In this document: in pieces, positions 46,008 to 55,141 of the stretch
How positions within the stretch are numbered: the stretch's first letter is position 1
How the letters are laid out: each line of letters starts with the position of its first letter
Source of the DNA: Halomonas sp. 1513
GTDB taxonomy: Bacteria > Pseudomonadota > Gammaproteobacteria > Pseudomonadales > Halomonadaceae
Assembly (NCBI GenBank): GCA_001971685.1
Contig: CP019326.1
Coordinates: forward strand, 1,984,001-2,048,000
Length of the DNA stretch: 64,000 nucleotides
Reading direction: 5' to 3'
Position numbers and translations under genes: made by a program
Notes under the pieces: generated by a model
What the model saw: the letters and a program-made list of their open reading frames with translations, nothing else
What the model was told of the DNA's origin: nothing
Databases searched by the model: none

Positions 46008-49000
46008 TCAGTCGGCGTCGTAGGAGAGCACCGGGGACAGCCAGCGCTCGAGCTCGGCGCGCGGCATGCCCTTGCGCTCGGCCAGCACTTCGACCTGATC
46101 GCGGGTGATCTTGCCGGTGGCGAAATACTTCGACTGCGGGTGCGCGAAGTACCAGCCGGACACCGCCGCCGCCGGCCACATGGCGAAGCTCTCGGTCAGC
46201 GTCAGGCCGCTATGGCGCTCGGCGTCGAGCAGGCGGAACAGGGTGGCCTTCTCGGTGTGGTCGGGGCAGGCCGGGTAGCCGGGTGCCGGGCGAATGCCCT
46301 GATACTTCTCGGCGATCAGCGCCTCGTTGTCGAGCTGCTCCTGCGGCACGTAGCCCCAGAACTCCTTGCGCACCCGCTCGTGCATGCGCTCGGCGAAGGC
46401 CTCGGCGAGGCGGTCGGTAAGCGCCTGGACCATGATCGCGTTGTAGTCGTCGCCGGCGGCTTCGTAGGCCTTGCTCAGTTCATCGACGCCGTGGCCGGTA
46501 GTGACCGCGAAGCCACCGATCCAGTCGGGCTTGCCGCTCTGCTTGGGTGCGATGAAGTCGGCCAGGCTGTAGCAGATGCCGTCGCGATTCTTGGTCATCT
46601 GCTGACGGATGTGGTGCAGCCGCTCGACCACCTCGCTGCGCGACTCGTCGGCGTAGACCTCGATGACGTCGTCATCGACGCTGTTGGCCGGCCACAGGCC
46701 GATCACGCCGCGCGCCTGGACGCGCTTTTCATCGACCAGCTTGGCGAGCATCTCCTGGGCATCGGCGAACAGGCTGCGCGCCGCCTCGCCAACCACCTTG
46801 TCGTCGAGGATCTTAGGGTACTTGCCGGCCAGCTGCCAGCTCATGAAGAACGGCGTCCAGTCGATGCGCTCGATCAGCTCCTCGAGGTCGTAGTCATCGA
46901 AGACCTTGAGTCCGGTGAACTGGGGAGCGGGCGGGGTAAAGCTGGTCCAGTCGGTGCGGAAGCGCCGCTTGCGGGCCTCGGCGTAGGAGAGGTCCGCCGC
47001 CTTGGGGCGGCGCTTGGCGTTGCGCTCGCGGACTTTCTCATACTCCTCGCGAATCTCCGCCACATAGGTCGGCTTGAGATTCGGCGTCAGCAGGCGGCCG
47101 GCGACGCCGACGGCCCGCGAGGCGTCGGTGACGTAGATCACCGGATGCTGGTACTGCGGCTCGATCTTGACCGCGGTGTGGGCCTTGGAGGTAGTGGCAC
47201 CGCCGATCAGCAGCGGCAGTTCGAAGCCCTGGCGCTGCATCTCCTTGGCAACGTGGACCATTTCATCCAGCGACGGGGTGATCAGCCCGGACAGGCCGAT
47301 GATATCGGCATTGTGCTCGCGGGCGGTCTGCAGGATCTTCTCGGCGGGCACCATCACGCCGAGGTCGATCACCTCGTAGTTGTTGCACTGCAGGACGACG
47401 CCGACGATGTTCTTGCCGATGTCGTGTACATCGCCCTTGACCGTGGCCATGACGATCTTGCCCTTGGCCTTGGTCTCTTCGCTCTTCTCGGCCTCGATAT
47501 AGGGAATCAGGTAGGCCACCGCCTGCTTCATGACACGCGCCGACTTGACCACCTGGGGCAGGAACATCTTGCCGTCGCCGAACAGGTCGCCGACCACGTT
47601 CATGCCGTCCATCAGCGGACCTTCGATGACCTCGATGGGGCGCTCGGCCTGGGCCCGGGCCTGCTCGGTGTCGTCCTCGATATGCGCGGTGATGCCCTTG
47701 ACCAGGGCGTGCTCGATGCGCTTGTTGACCGGCCAGCTGCGCCACTCCAAGTCTTCTTTCTTGGCCACGCCGGAGCCGTCGCCCTTGTACTTGTCGGCGA
47801 TGTCGAGGAGCCGCTCGGTGCCGTCACTGCGCCGGTTGAGCACCACGTCTTCTACCGTTTCGCGCAGTTCGGCGGGCAGGTCGTCGTAGACCGCCAGCTG
47901 GCCGGCGTTGACGATGCCCATGGTCAGGCCGGCGCGGATGGCGTGGTAGAGGAACACCGAGTGGATCGCCTCGCGCACCGGGTTGTTGCCGCGGAACGAG
48001 AAGGAGACGTTGGACACGCCACCGGAGACCATGGCATGAGGCAGGTGCTCGCGGATCCACTGGGTGGCCTGGATGAAGTCGACGGCGTAGTTGTTGTGCT
48101 CCTCGATGCCGGTGGCGATGGCGAAGATATTGGGGTCGAAGATGATGTCTTCCGGCGGGAAGCCGATCTCGTCCACCAGCAGCCGATAGGCGCGCTCGCA
48201 GATCTCGGCCTTGCGCGCGAAGGTGTCGGCCTGGCCGTCTTCGTCGAAGGCCATCACCACGATGGCCGCCCCGTAGCGACGGCAGGCGGTGGCCTGCTCG
48301 CGGAAGGCGTCTTCGCCCTCCTTCATGGAGATCGAGTTGACCACCGCCTTGCCCTGTACGCACTTGAGGCCGGCCTCGATGATCTCCCACTTGGAGGAGT
48401 CGATCATGATCGGCACCCGCGAGATATCCGGCTCGCCGGCGATCAGGTTGAGGAAGCGCACCATCGCTTCCTGGGACTCGAGCATGCCCTCGTCCATGTT
48501 GATGTCGATGATCTGGGCGCCGTTCTCGACCTGCTCCAGGGCCACCTCGAGGGCGGTGGTGTAGTCCTCGTCGACGATCAGCCGCTTGAAGCGCGCCGAC
48601 CCGGTAACGTTGGTGCGTTCACCGACGTTGACGAACAGCGAGTCGTGCTCGATGTTGAACGGCTCGAGGCCCGACAGGCGGCAGGCGCGGGGGCGTTCGG
48701 GCACCTCGCGCGGCGAGGTATTGCGCACCGCCTCGGCGATCGCCTGGATATGCTCAGGGGTCGAGCCGCAGCAGCCGCCGATGATGTTGACCAGTCCGCT
48801 GTCGGCGAATTCGGCGACGATCTCCGCCATCTCCTCAGGGGTTTGATCATACTCGCCGAACTCGTTGGGCAGGCCGGCGTTGGGGTGGGCCGAAACGAAG
48901 GTGTCGGCCTTGGTCGAGAGCTCCTCGAGGTAGGGGCGCAGCTCTTCGGCGCCCAGCGCACAGTTGAGGCCAACCGATAGCGGCTGGGCGTGACGAATCG

Positions 49001-49709
49001 AGTTCCAGAACGCTTCGGTGGTCTGGCCGGAGAGGGTACGGCCCGAGGCGTCGGTGATGGTGCCCGAGATCATCACCGGCAGGCGCTCGCCGCGGTCGTC
49101 GAACAGCTGCTCGAGGGCGAAGATCGCCGCCTTGGCGTTGAGCGTGTCGAAGATGGTCTCGATCAGGATCAGGTCCGAGCCACCCTCGATCAATGCCTCG
49201 GCGGCCTCGTAGTAGTTGTCGCGCAGCTCGTCGAAAGTGACGTTGCGCTTGGCCGGGTCGTTGACGTCCGGCGACAGCGAGGCGGTGCGCGAGGTCGGAC
49301 CCAGCACCCCGGCGACATAGCGCGGCACGCCGGTCTCGGCGGCGACCGCGTCGCACACCTCGCGGGCCAGTCTCGCCGACTCGCGGTTGAGCTCGACCAC
49401 CAGCGACTGCATGCCGTAGTCGGCCTGGGACAGCTGGGTGCTGTTGAAGGTGTTGGTCTCGATGATATCGGCGCCGGCTTCGAGGTAGTCGCGATGAATG
49501 CGCGTCACGACGTCCGGGCAGGTGAGTGCCAGCAGGTCGTTGTTGCCCTTGAGGTCGCTGGGCCACTCCTTGAAGCGCTCGCCGCGAAACTCCGCCTCGC
49601 TGAGGTCGGCATTCTGTAGCATGGTGCCCATGCCGCCATCGAGGATCATGATACGACGGGCGAGTTGCTCGTGAAGTGCGGCGGTAACAGCAGTGGGAAC
49701 GGCGGCCAT
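46008..49709 (-). CDS. metH: Cobalamin-dependent methionine synthase
   Basis: Methylates homocysteine to methionine with 5-methyltetrahydrofolate through cobalamin. The length is 1233 residues (E. coli 1227) with all four modules. The homocysteine domain (1-350) has zinc ligands in [10 protein letters not shown] and [13 protein letters not shown]. The pterin domain (about 355-640) has [13 protein letters not shown]. The B12 domain (about 650-895) has [12 protein letters not shown], the cobalt-binding His motif. The SAM-activation domain (about 920-1233) has [12 protein letters not shown]. It is divergent from nfuA. No cobalamin or SAM riboswitch pattern was found upstream, though a nested stem-loop is present. 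Confidence 0.96.
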   Translation of the reverse strand: MAAVPTAVTAALHEQLARRIMILDGGMGTMLQNADLSEAEFRGERFKEWPSDLKGNNDLLALTCPDVVTRIHRDYLEAGADIIETNTFNSTQLSQADYGMQSLVVELNRESARLAREVCDAVAAETGVPRYVAGVLGPTSRTASLSPDVNDPAKRNVTFDELRDNYYEAAEALIEGGSDLILIETIFDTLNAKAAIFALEQLFDDRGERLPVMISGTITDASGRTLSGQTTEAFWNSIRHAQPLSVGLNCALGAEELRPYLEELSTKADTFVSAHPNAGLPNEFGEYDQTPEEMAEIVAEFADSGLVNIIGGCCGSTPEHIQAIAEAVRNTSPREVPERPRACRLSGLEPFNIEHDSLFVNVGERTNVTGSARFKRLIVDEDYTTALEVALEQVENGAQIIDINMDEGMLESQEAMVRFLNLIAGEPDISRVPIMIDSSKWEIIEAGLKCVQGKAVVNSISMKEGEDAFREQATACRRYGAAIVVMAFDEDGQADTFARKAEICERAYRLLVDEIGFPPEDIIFDPNIFAIATGIEEHNNYAVDFIQATQWIREHLPHAMVSGGVSNVSFSFRGNNPVREAIHSVFLYHAIRAGLTMGIVNAGQLAVYDDLPAELRETVEDVVLNRRSDGTERLLDIADKYKGDGSGVAKKEDLEWRSWPVNKRIEHALVKGITAHIEDDTEQARAQAERPIEVIEGPLMDGMNVVGDLFGDGKMFLPQVVKSARVMKQAVAYLIPYIEAEKSEETKAKGKIVMATVKGDVHDIGKNIVGVVLQCNNYEVIDLGVMVPAEKILQTAREHNADIIGLSGLITPSLDEMVHVAKEMQRQGFELPLLIGGATTSKAHTAVKIEPQYQHPVIYVTDASRAVGVAGRLLTPNLKPTYVAEIREEYEKVRERNAKRRPKAADLSYAEARKRRFRTDWTSFTPPAPQFTGLKVFDDYDLEELIERIDWTPFFMSWQLAGKYPKILDDKVVGEAARSLFADAQEMLAKLVDEKRVQARGVIGLWPANSVDDDVIEVYADESRSEVVERLHHIRQQMTKNRDGICYSLADFIAPKQSGKPDWIGGFAVTTGHGVDELSKAYEAAGDDYNAIMVQALTDRLAEAFAERMHERVRKEFWGYVPQEQLDNEALIAEKYQGIRPAPGYPACPDHTEKATLFRLLDAERHSGLTLTESFAMWPAAAVSGWYFAHPQSKYFATGKITRDQVEVLAERKGMPRAELERWLSPVLSYDAD

Positions 49710-49820
49710 GGTGGGAAGCTTTCTCCAGCGTCAGGGTCTGCAGCGCAGGGCTAGTCGGTGCCCCGCGCCGTCACGATATCACCGCGCATGGTACCAGAAA
49801 GCGTCTGGCCCGGGGCAGGG

Positions 49821-49859
49821 GGCGACAAAACCGAGTATTTCACTCGGGATTGTGTCGCC
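49821..49859. other. Nested stem-loop in the metH/nfuA intergenic region
   Basis: Outer arms GGCGACA (49821-49827) and TGTCGCC (49853-49859) enclose inner arms CCGAGT (49831-49836) and ACTCGG (49842-49847). The right arm overlaps the predicted -35 of nfuA. In the metH direction it lies about 110 bp upstream of the start, so it may be in the metH leader. Confidence 0.5.
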
Positions 49860-49878
49860 GGGGACTTTTCCCTACCAT
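49850..49878 (+). promoter_or_regulatory. Candidate nfuA promoter
   Basis: TTGTGT (-35, 49850-49855) and TACCAT (-10, 49873-49878) are 17 bp apart, each matching 4 of 6 consensus bases. The start would be near 49885, about 35 bp before the nfuA ATG. Confidence 0.45.
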
Positions 49879-49920
49879 ATGGGTATTCATCTGCCCATCG
49901 GTTTCAGGACTGACGACACT

Positions 49921-50511
49921 ATGAGCCAGAGCATCGAGATTACCGATAGCGCCCAGGATTACCTTGCCGAGCTGCTCGAAAAGCAGAACGTCGAGGGCAT
50001 TGCGGTGCGCATCTTCATCACCCAGCCCGGCACGCCCTACGCCGAGACTTGCCTGGCCTACTGCCGTCCGGGAGAGGAAGAGCCCAGCGACGAGCTGCTC
50101 GAACTCGACAAGATTCGCGTCTACCTCGACAAGAACAGCCTGGCGTTCCTCGACGAGGCGGTGGTCGATTTCAACGCCGATCGCATGGGCGGCCAGCTGA
50201 CCATCAAGGCACCCAATGCCAAGATGCCCAAGGTTAATGCCGACAGTCCGCTGGAAGACCGCGTCAACTACGTACTCTACAGTGAGATCAACCCCGGCCT
50301 TGCCGCCCACGGCGGTGAAATCAAGCTGATCCAGCTGACCGAAGAGAACATCGCGGTGTTGGCCTTCGGCGGCGGCTGCCAGGGCTGTGCCGCGGTCGAC
50401 CTGACCCTCAAGGACGGTGTAGAGAAGACACTGCTCGAGCGCATCCCCGAGCTCGGCGGGATTCGCGATGTCACCGATCACACCGACACCAGCCAGGCCT
50501 ACTACCGCTAG
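49921..50511 (+). CDS. nfuA: NfuA, Fe-S cluster carrier
   Basis: Carries and delivers [4Fe-4S] clusters to target enzymes, especially under oxidative or iron stress. The 196-residue protein has an N-terminal degenerate A-type carrier domain ([15 protein letters not shown]) and a C-terminal Nfu domain with the cluster-binding CxxC in [18 protein letters not shown] (parts, about C153 and C156). The ATG at 49921 begins MSQSIEI. It could support the many Fe-S enzymes in this window. Two stem-forming sites flank the gene. Confidence 0.94.
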   Translation: MSQSIEITDSAQDYLAELLEKQNVEGIAVRIFITQPGTPYAETCLAYCRPGEEEPSDELLELDKIRVYLDKNSLAFLDEAVVDFNADRMGGQLTIKAPNAKMPKVNADSPLEDRVNYVLYSEINPGLAAHGGEIKLIQLTEENIAVLAFGGGCQGCAAVDLTLKDGVEKTLLERIPELGGIRDVTDHTDTSQAYYR

Positions 50512-50542
50512 GTCTACTAGATCCGCCAGGTCATCGCGCTAT

Positions 50543-50571
50543 AGCAGAGCCGCTCATGGAGCGGCTCTGCT
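50543..50571. terminator. Bidirectional terminator between nfuA and the KfrA-like gene
   Basis: A perfect 13-bp stem (AGCAGAGCCGCTC at 50543-50555, ATG loop, GAGCGGCTCTGCT at 50559-50571) lies between convergent genes, 32 bp past the nfuA stop and 20 bp past the other. T-runs are short, but the stem is very stable. Confidence 0.7.
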
Positions 50572-50590
50572 GCGTTTGAGCGCGTGGCAA

Positions 50591-51556
50591 TCAGTAGGTG
50601 AAGGGCGGCAGGCTGGCTTGGGCCAGGCGAGCCTCCAGCTCGACCAGCCGCTGGCGGCTCTCTTCCAGCGCCTGCTCGCGAGACGCCAGCCGACTGGCCA
50701 GCTCGTCGCTGCGCTGGCGCTCATCATTGCGGGCGTCCTCGGCCTGCTGTCGCTGCCAGTTTGCCTCGCGCTGGCGGCGCTCCTGCTCGGCGAGGTCGCT
50801 GCGCAGCGCCTGTAGCTGCTGATCCCGCGCTTCGAGACGCGCTTCCAACTGGGCCAGGCGCTCGGCGTGCTGCTTGTCCGCCGCCTGACGCTCCTGACGC
50901 GATGCATCGAGCAGGCTCATCAGGCGCGCTTCGGCGGTCTCATGGCGCTGCTCCTCCTGCTGCAGGGCGTCACGATGCCGCTCCGCCTGAGCCTCGAGCG
51001 CCTGGCGCTGCGCTTCGCCTTGCTGGTCGCGCTGCTTCTGCAGCTGTTGCAGCTGGGCCTCGAGCCGCTGGCAGTGCTGTTCGAGCGCCGACAGGCGCGA
51101 CTGCAGGCTGTCGCGCTCGGCTTCGGCCTTGGCCAGGCCCTGGCTACGCACGTCGAGGCTGGCCTGCACCTGCCCCAGATGGTCGGCGAGGGCGGCTTCA
51201 CGCTGGGCGGCATGTTCGGCCAGCCGCTGGCTCTCGGCGCTGGCCTGTCGGGCCGTCTCGACGCGCTGCTCGGCCTCCGCGCGATAGTGAGCCAGCCCCT
51301 CGCTGGCGGCCTCCTCGGCCTTGTGCCACAGCTCGCCCATCAGCGATTGCAGCGCCTCGGGAATCGCCTGGGGGTGGGGTGTGGCGCGATTCTGCTCGCG
51401 CTGCTGCCGCCATTCGCGCAGATGGTCGCTGATGGTGGTGAAGCTGCCGGTACCCAGCACCTCGCGCACCTTCTGCACGCTGGGCGTCTCACCGCGCTGC
51501 AGCAGGGCATCCACCGCCCGCTGAACGTCCTCGAACTGCACGCCGTTTCTTGCCAT
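50591..51556 (-). CDS. KfrA-like DNA-binding coiled-coil protein
   Basis: A 321-residue protein with the KfrA-type N-terminal DNA-binding domain (about residues 1-75): VQFEDVQRAVDALLQRGETPS and VREVLGTGSFTTISDHLREW (parts). An alpha-helical coiled coil rich in Gln, Glu, Arg and Ala runs to about residue 305. The short tail ends LPPFTY. KfrA proteins were first known from IncP plasmids, where they bind DNA near their own promoter and may organise DNA. Chromosomal forms are widespread. It is divergent from an orphan recombinase with 291 bp between, and could regulate that gene or its own. Confidence 0.85.
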   Translation of the reverse strand: MARNGVQFEDVQRAVDALLQRGETPSVQKVREVLGTGSFTTISDHLREWRQQREQNRATPHPQAIPEALQSLMGELWHKAEEAASEGLAHYRAEAEQRVETARQASAESQRLAEHAAQREAALADHLGQVQASLDVRSQGLAKAEAERDSLQSRLSALEQHCQRLEAQLQQLQKQRDQQGEAQRQALEAQAERHRDALQQEEQRHETAEARLMSLLDASRQERQAADKQHAERLAQLEARLEARDQQLQALRSDLAEQERRQREANWQRQQAEDARNDERQRSDELASRLASREQALEESRQRLVELEARLAQASLPPFTY

Positions 51557-51636
51557 GTCGCGCTCCTTTGCTTAGCCCGCCAGCCGCTGCTGTCTGGGCG
51601 CAGACTAGCGCTGGATGCGGCAAAAAGGAAGCGCTA

Positions 51637-51658
51637 TATGTAATACGTTTTATGTAAT
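51637..51658. repeat. Direct repeat TATGTAAT upstream of the KfrA-like gene
   Basis: Two copies of TATGTAAT (51637-51644 and 51651-51658) are spaced 14 bp start to start. They lie 81-102 bp before the KfrA-like start in an AT-rich stretch. They are candidate sites for autoregulation by KfrA. Confidence 0.4.
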
Positions 51659-51734
51659 CTACACTATGATATGACGGCTTAATTCATGATTACGTGGCTT
51701 ATCTTGATTATGTGCCGGCTATACCGCGATACTG

Positions 51735-51827
51735 AGCGCCAAGCGCCAAGCGCCAAGCGCCAAGCGCCAAGCGCCAAGCGCCAAGCGCCAAGCGCCAAGC
51801 GCCAAGCGCCAAGCGCCAAGCGCCAAG
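51735..51827 (+). repeat. Heptanucleotide tandem repeat, about 13 copies of AGCGCCA
   Basis: AGCGCCA repeats without interruption or mismatch from 51735 to 51827 (13 full copies plus two bases). It ends 6 bp before the Shine-Dalgarno of the recombinase gene. The unit length is not a multiple of three. An open frame from 51686 crosses it in phase with the recombinase, so copy number would switch any upstream translational fusion. Confidence 0.97.
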
Positions 51828-51833
51828 GGGATA

Positions 51834-51850
51834 GGGGAGGAGCGACGTTG
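51834..51850 (+). promoter_or_regulatory. Shine-Dalgarno and TTG start of the recombinase
   Basis: GGGGAGG at 51834-51840 lies 7 bases before TTG at 51848. This is a near-ideal ribosome-binding site, so the gene most likely starts here, just after the tandem repeat. Confidence 0.75.
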
Positions 51851-53050
51851 GAACGGCATGAGCAAGGGGCCCCCGGTGGGTTGGCGGTATCGCAAACGCC
51901 GGTGCTGCTTCCCAGCGGCGATGACGTGCATATCGCGGCGCATAGCGATATCGAGGCGGTCAGCCTGTGGCTGGCGGAATACCGCGCCAGCCCCCAGACG
52001 CAGCGTGCCTACCGCAAGGAGGCCGAGCGCCTGCTGCTGTGGCTGGCCGAACGCGGCTTGACCCTCGATGCACTGCGTCGCGAGCAGCTAGCCGACTTCG
52101 AGGCGTTTCTTGCCGACCCGCAGCCGGTGGATCGCTGGATCGGGCCGCCGCGACCCAGGGCCAGCCACCAGTGGCGGCCATTTCGTGGGCCGCTGTCTGC
52201 CTCGAGCCGCCGCCAGAGCCTGGTGATCCTGCAGGGCATGTTCGCCTGGCTAACCGACGCCGGCTGGGTGCGCCACAACCCCTTTCGACTGATGCGCGAC
52301 AAGCGTCGCCGGGTCGACAACCGCAGCGGGCGCATCGAGCGCTACCTGGAGCGGCCGCTGTGGGAGTGGCTGTGGGCATGGCTCAACCGGCCACCGGGAG
52401 AGGGCACCAGCGCGCGGCAGATGCTGGGCTGGCAGCGGCGGCGTTTACTGTTCGGCTTTGCCTATCTGCTGGCACCGCGGATTGCCGAGCTGGCCGCGGC
52501 GCGCATGGAGGATATCTACCGCATCGAGGGCCGCTGGTGGTGGCGGGTCACCGGCAAGGGTGGCAAGCGCGCCGAGATTCCGCTGCCGCCGGAGGCGCTG
52601 ACGCTGGTCGGCGAGTGGCGCCAGGCGCTGGGGCTTGCTCGGGAGCCCGGCCAGCACGATAGCGGACCGCTGCTGCGCGGGCTGGACGGCAAGCGCGGGC
52701 TGGGCGACAACCAGCTCTACCGGCTGATCAAGGCGGCCTTCGGCGAGGCGGCCGATGCGCTCGCGACGGCGGGGCGTCACGGCGAGGCGCCGGCCTCGCT
52801 GGCGGCGATGGCCCCCACGCTGCGCCAGGCCTCGCCGCACTGGCTGCGGCACACGGCACTGACGCACCAGGCTCAGCGCGGCGTCGAGCTACGCTACCTG
52901 GCGATGACCGCCCGCCATGCCCGGCTCGACACCACGGCGCGTTACCTGCACGCCGAAGCGGCGGAGTGGCAGGCGCAGGTGTCACGCCACACGCTGAATG
53001 ATGGCGTTTCCGAGAGCGGGGCGGACAAGGGGGAGGGCTGGCCGGTATAA
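51848..53050 (+). CDS. Orphan tyrosine recombinase (site-specific integrase)
   Basis: Lambda-integrase superfamily protein of 400 residues from the TTG start. An N-terminal SAM-like core-binding domain is at about residues 30-150 (WLAEYRASPQTQRAYRKEAERLLLWL, parts). The catalytic domain has Arg in LLAPRIAELAAARMED near 212, Lys in TGKGGKRAEIPL near 238, HWLRH near 331-335, RHARLD near 358 and the presumed nucleophile Tyr in TARYLHAE near 366. All catalytic positions are present. No other phage or integron gene is adjacent and no attachment site was recognised. It is placed between a KfrA-like gene and sufE, so it may be a resident chromosomal recombinase. The 7-bp repeat in its leader is unusual. 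Confidence 0.85.
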   Translation: MERHEQGAPGGLAVSQTPVLLPSGDDVHIAAHSDIEAVSLWLAEYRASPQTQRAYRKEAERLLLWLAERGLTLDALRREQLADFEAFLADPQPVDRWIGPPRPRASHQWRPFRGPLSASSRRQSLVILQGMFAWLTDAGWVRHNPFRLMRDKRRRVDNRSGRIERYLERPLWEWLWAWLNRPPGEGTSARQMLGWQRRRLLFGFAYLLAPRIAELAAARMEDIYRIEGRWWWRVTGKGGKRAEIPLPPEALTLVGEWRQALGLAREPGQHDSGPLLRGLDGKRGLGDNQLYRLIKAAFGEAADALATAGRHGEAPASLAAMAPTLRQASPHWLRHTALTHQAQRGVELRYLAMTARHARLDTTARYLHAEAAEWQAQVSRHTLNDGVSESGADKGEGWPV

Positions 53051-53078
53051 TCGCAGCATTCGAGGAAAAGGAGTCACC

Positions 53079-53507
53079 ATGTCAGCGCAGGAACCAACGC
53101 CACAGGCGGCCCAGCAGGCGCTCATCGACGAGTTCGCGATGTTCGACAACTGGATGGACCGCTACCAGTACATCATCGATATGGGCAAGCAGCTGCCGAC
53201 CTTCCCCGAGGAGTGGAAGACCCCGGATTACAAGATCGAGGGCTGCCAATCCAATGTCTGGATACGCCATGCCCGCGATGGCGAGCGGCTGCACTTCGAT
53301 GCCACCTCGGATGCCGCCATCGTCTCGGGGCTGATTGCGGTGCTGATGCGCATCTACAATGATCGCGAACCCCAGGAGGTGGTCGCCACCGAACCCAGCT
53401 TCCTCGAGGCCCTGGGGCTCGACAAGCACCTTTCGCCGACCCGCAGCAACGGCCTGCATGCGATGCTGGCGCGGATTTACGATGTTGCCCAACGCGAAGC
53501 CGCCTGA
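53079..53507 (+). CDS. sufE: SufE-family cysteine desulfurase activator
   Basis: Accepts persulfide from a SufS-type desulfurase and stimulates Fe-S cluster assembly. The 142-residue protein has the catalytic Cys at position 56 in KIEGCQSNVWI, and the family patterns FDNWMDRYQYIIDMGKQLP (near 22) and LTPTRSNGL-like LSPTRSNGLHAML near 122. The ATG at 53079 follows AGGAAAAGGAG, a strong ribosome-binding site. A longer frame overlaps the recombinase end. No sufS is in the window. CsdE is the alternative name within the same family. Confidence 0.9.
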   Translation: MSAQEPTPQAAQQALIDEFAMFDNWMDRYQYIIDMGKQLPTFPEEWKTPDYKIEGCQSNVWIRHARDGERLHFDATSDAAIVSGLIAVLMRIYNDREPQEVVATEPSFLEALGLDKHLSPTRSNGLHAMLARIYDVAQREAA

Positions 53508-53526
53508 GTGCTAGCGCCCTTCCATG

Positions 53527-53586
53527 TAATCATTTTTATGCGCTAGGCTATAAAAATAATCGCTTTTTAGGTGAGCTAATCATTTT
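53527..53586 (+). promoter_or_regulatory. Three TAATC boxes at the fic promoter
   Basis: TAATCATTTTT (53527), TAATCGCTTTTT (53557) and TAATCATTTT (53577) are start-to-start 30 and 20 bp apart, near whole helical turns. The last overlaps the TTG start. A TATAAA lies at 53550. This looks like a set of operator half-sites. Confidence 0.45.
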
Positions 53587-55138
53587 GGCAAGGGAAATGG
53601 GCGGCGAAATCGGATACGCATGGCTAGCCTCGACTTATGAACTGGATGTCGTCCAGCCTTTTCCTGTCGAGAGTCGTATCGGTCGTGCTCGCCACACGTT
53701 GGAGCATGATGGTCGCCGCAGCGAGGCCTATCTTGAAAGCATGCGTCCGCCGGCGACACTTCCCGGTCATCTCACCTTCGCCCTTAAGCATGAGGGCGTA
53801 CACCTCGAGTTCCTGGCGCGACTCTTCCGGTGCCTGCCTCCTGAGAGTCTTGCTGCATGGGTTCGTAGCGAGCCCACCGGCCAGTATGCTCGCCGGGCAG
53901 GCTTCCTATATGAATGGCTCACGGGGGAGTTCCTCGATATCACCAAGACCGGGGGTAACTACCGGGATGCGCTGAACCCCGATGACTATGTAACGGCAAC
54001 ACAGCCGAGGCGGAACCGCCGGTGGCGTATCAACGATAACCTCCCTGGCACACCAGATTACTGCCCCATGGTTCGGCGAACCCCACAAGTCGATCGGTCG
54101 CGCGGCTATGATATACGCTACCAGTTAGAAAGCATGGAAGGGGAGTTCGGTGCCGATATCCTCCGCCGAAGCGCCGTCTGGTTGACCATCAAGGAGAGTC
54201 AGGCGAGTTTTGTCATCGAGCATGAGGGCAGCCACCAGGGGCGCATACAGCGCTTCGCCGCCGCCATGGAGGCTTATTGTGGGCAGAAAGAAGAGCCGCT
54301 CTCTGCTCAAACGCTGAGTGAACTACAGAGCGCTATCCTCGGCGTTGCAACCATCCAGCCGGGCTTGCGCCAATCTCCCGTCTTCGTGGGCAGTCGCTCC
54401 GTTGGCCAGGGGCCTGTCGTGCACTACGTCTGCCCCCCTTGGGAATGGCTCTCCGGTCTGCTCGGTGGGCTCAGCCAGTTTCTCGATTCGACAGGGCCTG
54501 AAGATGCCATCACCAGGGCAGCGGTGGCCAGCTTCGGCTTTGTGTTCATACATCCCCTGGCAGACGGCAACGGGCGGATCTCGCGCTTCCTGATCAATGA
54601 TACGCTGCGACGCGACGGCGCCGTACCGGAGCCCTTTATCCTGCCGATCTCGGCGGCCATCACCTCGTCTTCAATGCGGCGTATCGAGTATGACCGGGTG
54701 CTGGAGCGTTATTCACGACCTCTGATGCGGCGTTACGGTGATGCCGTAGACTTTCTGACTCGACGGCAGGCATACCCAGACGGAATCGAGTCTGACTTCA
54801 CCTTTTCTGCCTATGAAGAGGCTGGACCTACCTGGCGATATCCCGACCTGACCGATCAGGTTGAATATCTCGAAGATATTGTGCGCTACACGCTGGAGCA
54901 TGAAATGCACCAGCAGGCAGCCATCCAGCGAGCCTGGCACATGACTCGCGAAACGATCAAGGAGTGGGTGGAGGGGCCTGATGAACATATCGACCGTATC
55001 ATTCGCGCTGTTAGACAGCACGGCAGCGTGAGCGGCAAGCTGCGGCGCGACTTTCCCGTCCTCGATGACCCGCTGCTCACCGAGCGGCTGGAGGCCATCG
55101 TCGGCGAGGGCTTTGCCGGTATCGGCCGGATCGAATAG
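53585..55138 (+). CDS. Fic-domain protein (AMPylator/nucleotidyltransferase-like)
   Basis: Predicted to attach AMP or another nucleotide-derived group to a target protein. The 517-residue protein carries the Fic active-site motif HPLADGNGRISR near residue 323 and the flap region upstream (near 240-290). A C-terminal helical part has REDTIKEW-like RETIKEWVEGPDEHI near 460 and GSVSGKLRRDFPVLDDP near 485, as in Fic regulators with an added winged helix. The TTG at 53585 has AGGTGAG 9 bases upstream, and an ATG at 53597 is the alternative. Codon use is visibly less GC-rich than that of the neighbours, which suggests transfer. Toxicity and target are unknown. Confidence 0.82.
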   Translation: MAREMGGEIGYAWLASTYELDVVQPFPVESRIGRARHTLEHDGRRSEAYLESMRPPATLPGHLTFALKHEGVHLEFLARLFRCLPPESLAAWVRSEPTGQYARRAGFLYEWLTGEFLDITKTGGNYRDALNPDDYVTATQPRRNRRWRINDNLPGTPDYCPMVRRTPQVDRSRGYDIRYQLESMEGEFGADILRRSAVWLTIKESQASFVIEHEGSHQGRIQRFAAAMEAYCGQKEEPLSAQTLSELQSAILGVATIQPGLRQSPVFVGSRSVGQGPVVHYVCPPWEWLSGLLGGLSQFLDSTGPEDAITRAAVASFGFVFIHPLADGNGRISRFLINDTLRRDGAVPEPFILPISAAITSSSMRRIEYDRVLERYSRPLMRRYGDAVDFLTRRQAYPDGIESDFTFSAYEEAGPTWRYPDLTDQVEYLEDIVRYTLEHEMHQQAAIQRAWHMTRETIKEWVEGPDEHIDRIIRAVRQHGSVSGKLRRDFPVLDDPLLTERLEAIVGEGFAGIGRIE

Positions 55139-55141
55139 CCT

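Noticed and set aside
46140..48980. 946-codon plus-strand frame opposite metH
   Set aside because: Antisense shadow of metH, low-complexity composition, no start signal.
49710..49920. Cobalamin, SAM or SAH riboswitch before metH
   Set aside because: None of the conserved boxes I know was found; only the nested stem-loop is present.
51735..51827. CRISPR array
   Set aside because: The 7-bp units are contiguous with no spacers.
51686..51847. Recombinase extended to ATG 51686, giving a repeated RQAPSAK peptide
   Set aside because: The TTG at 51848 has a near-ideal Shine-Dalgarno after the repeat. The upstream ATG has none, and the repeat-encoded peptide has no family match.
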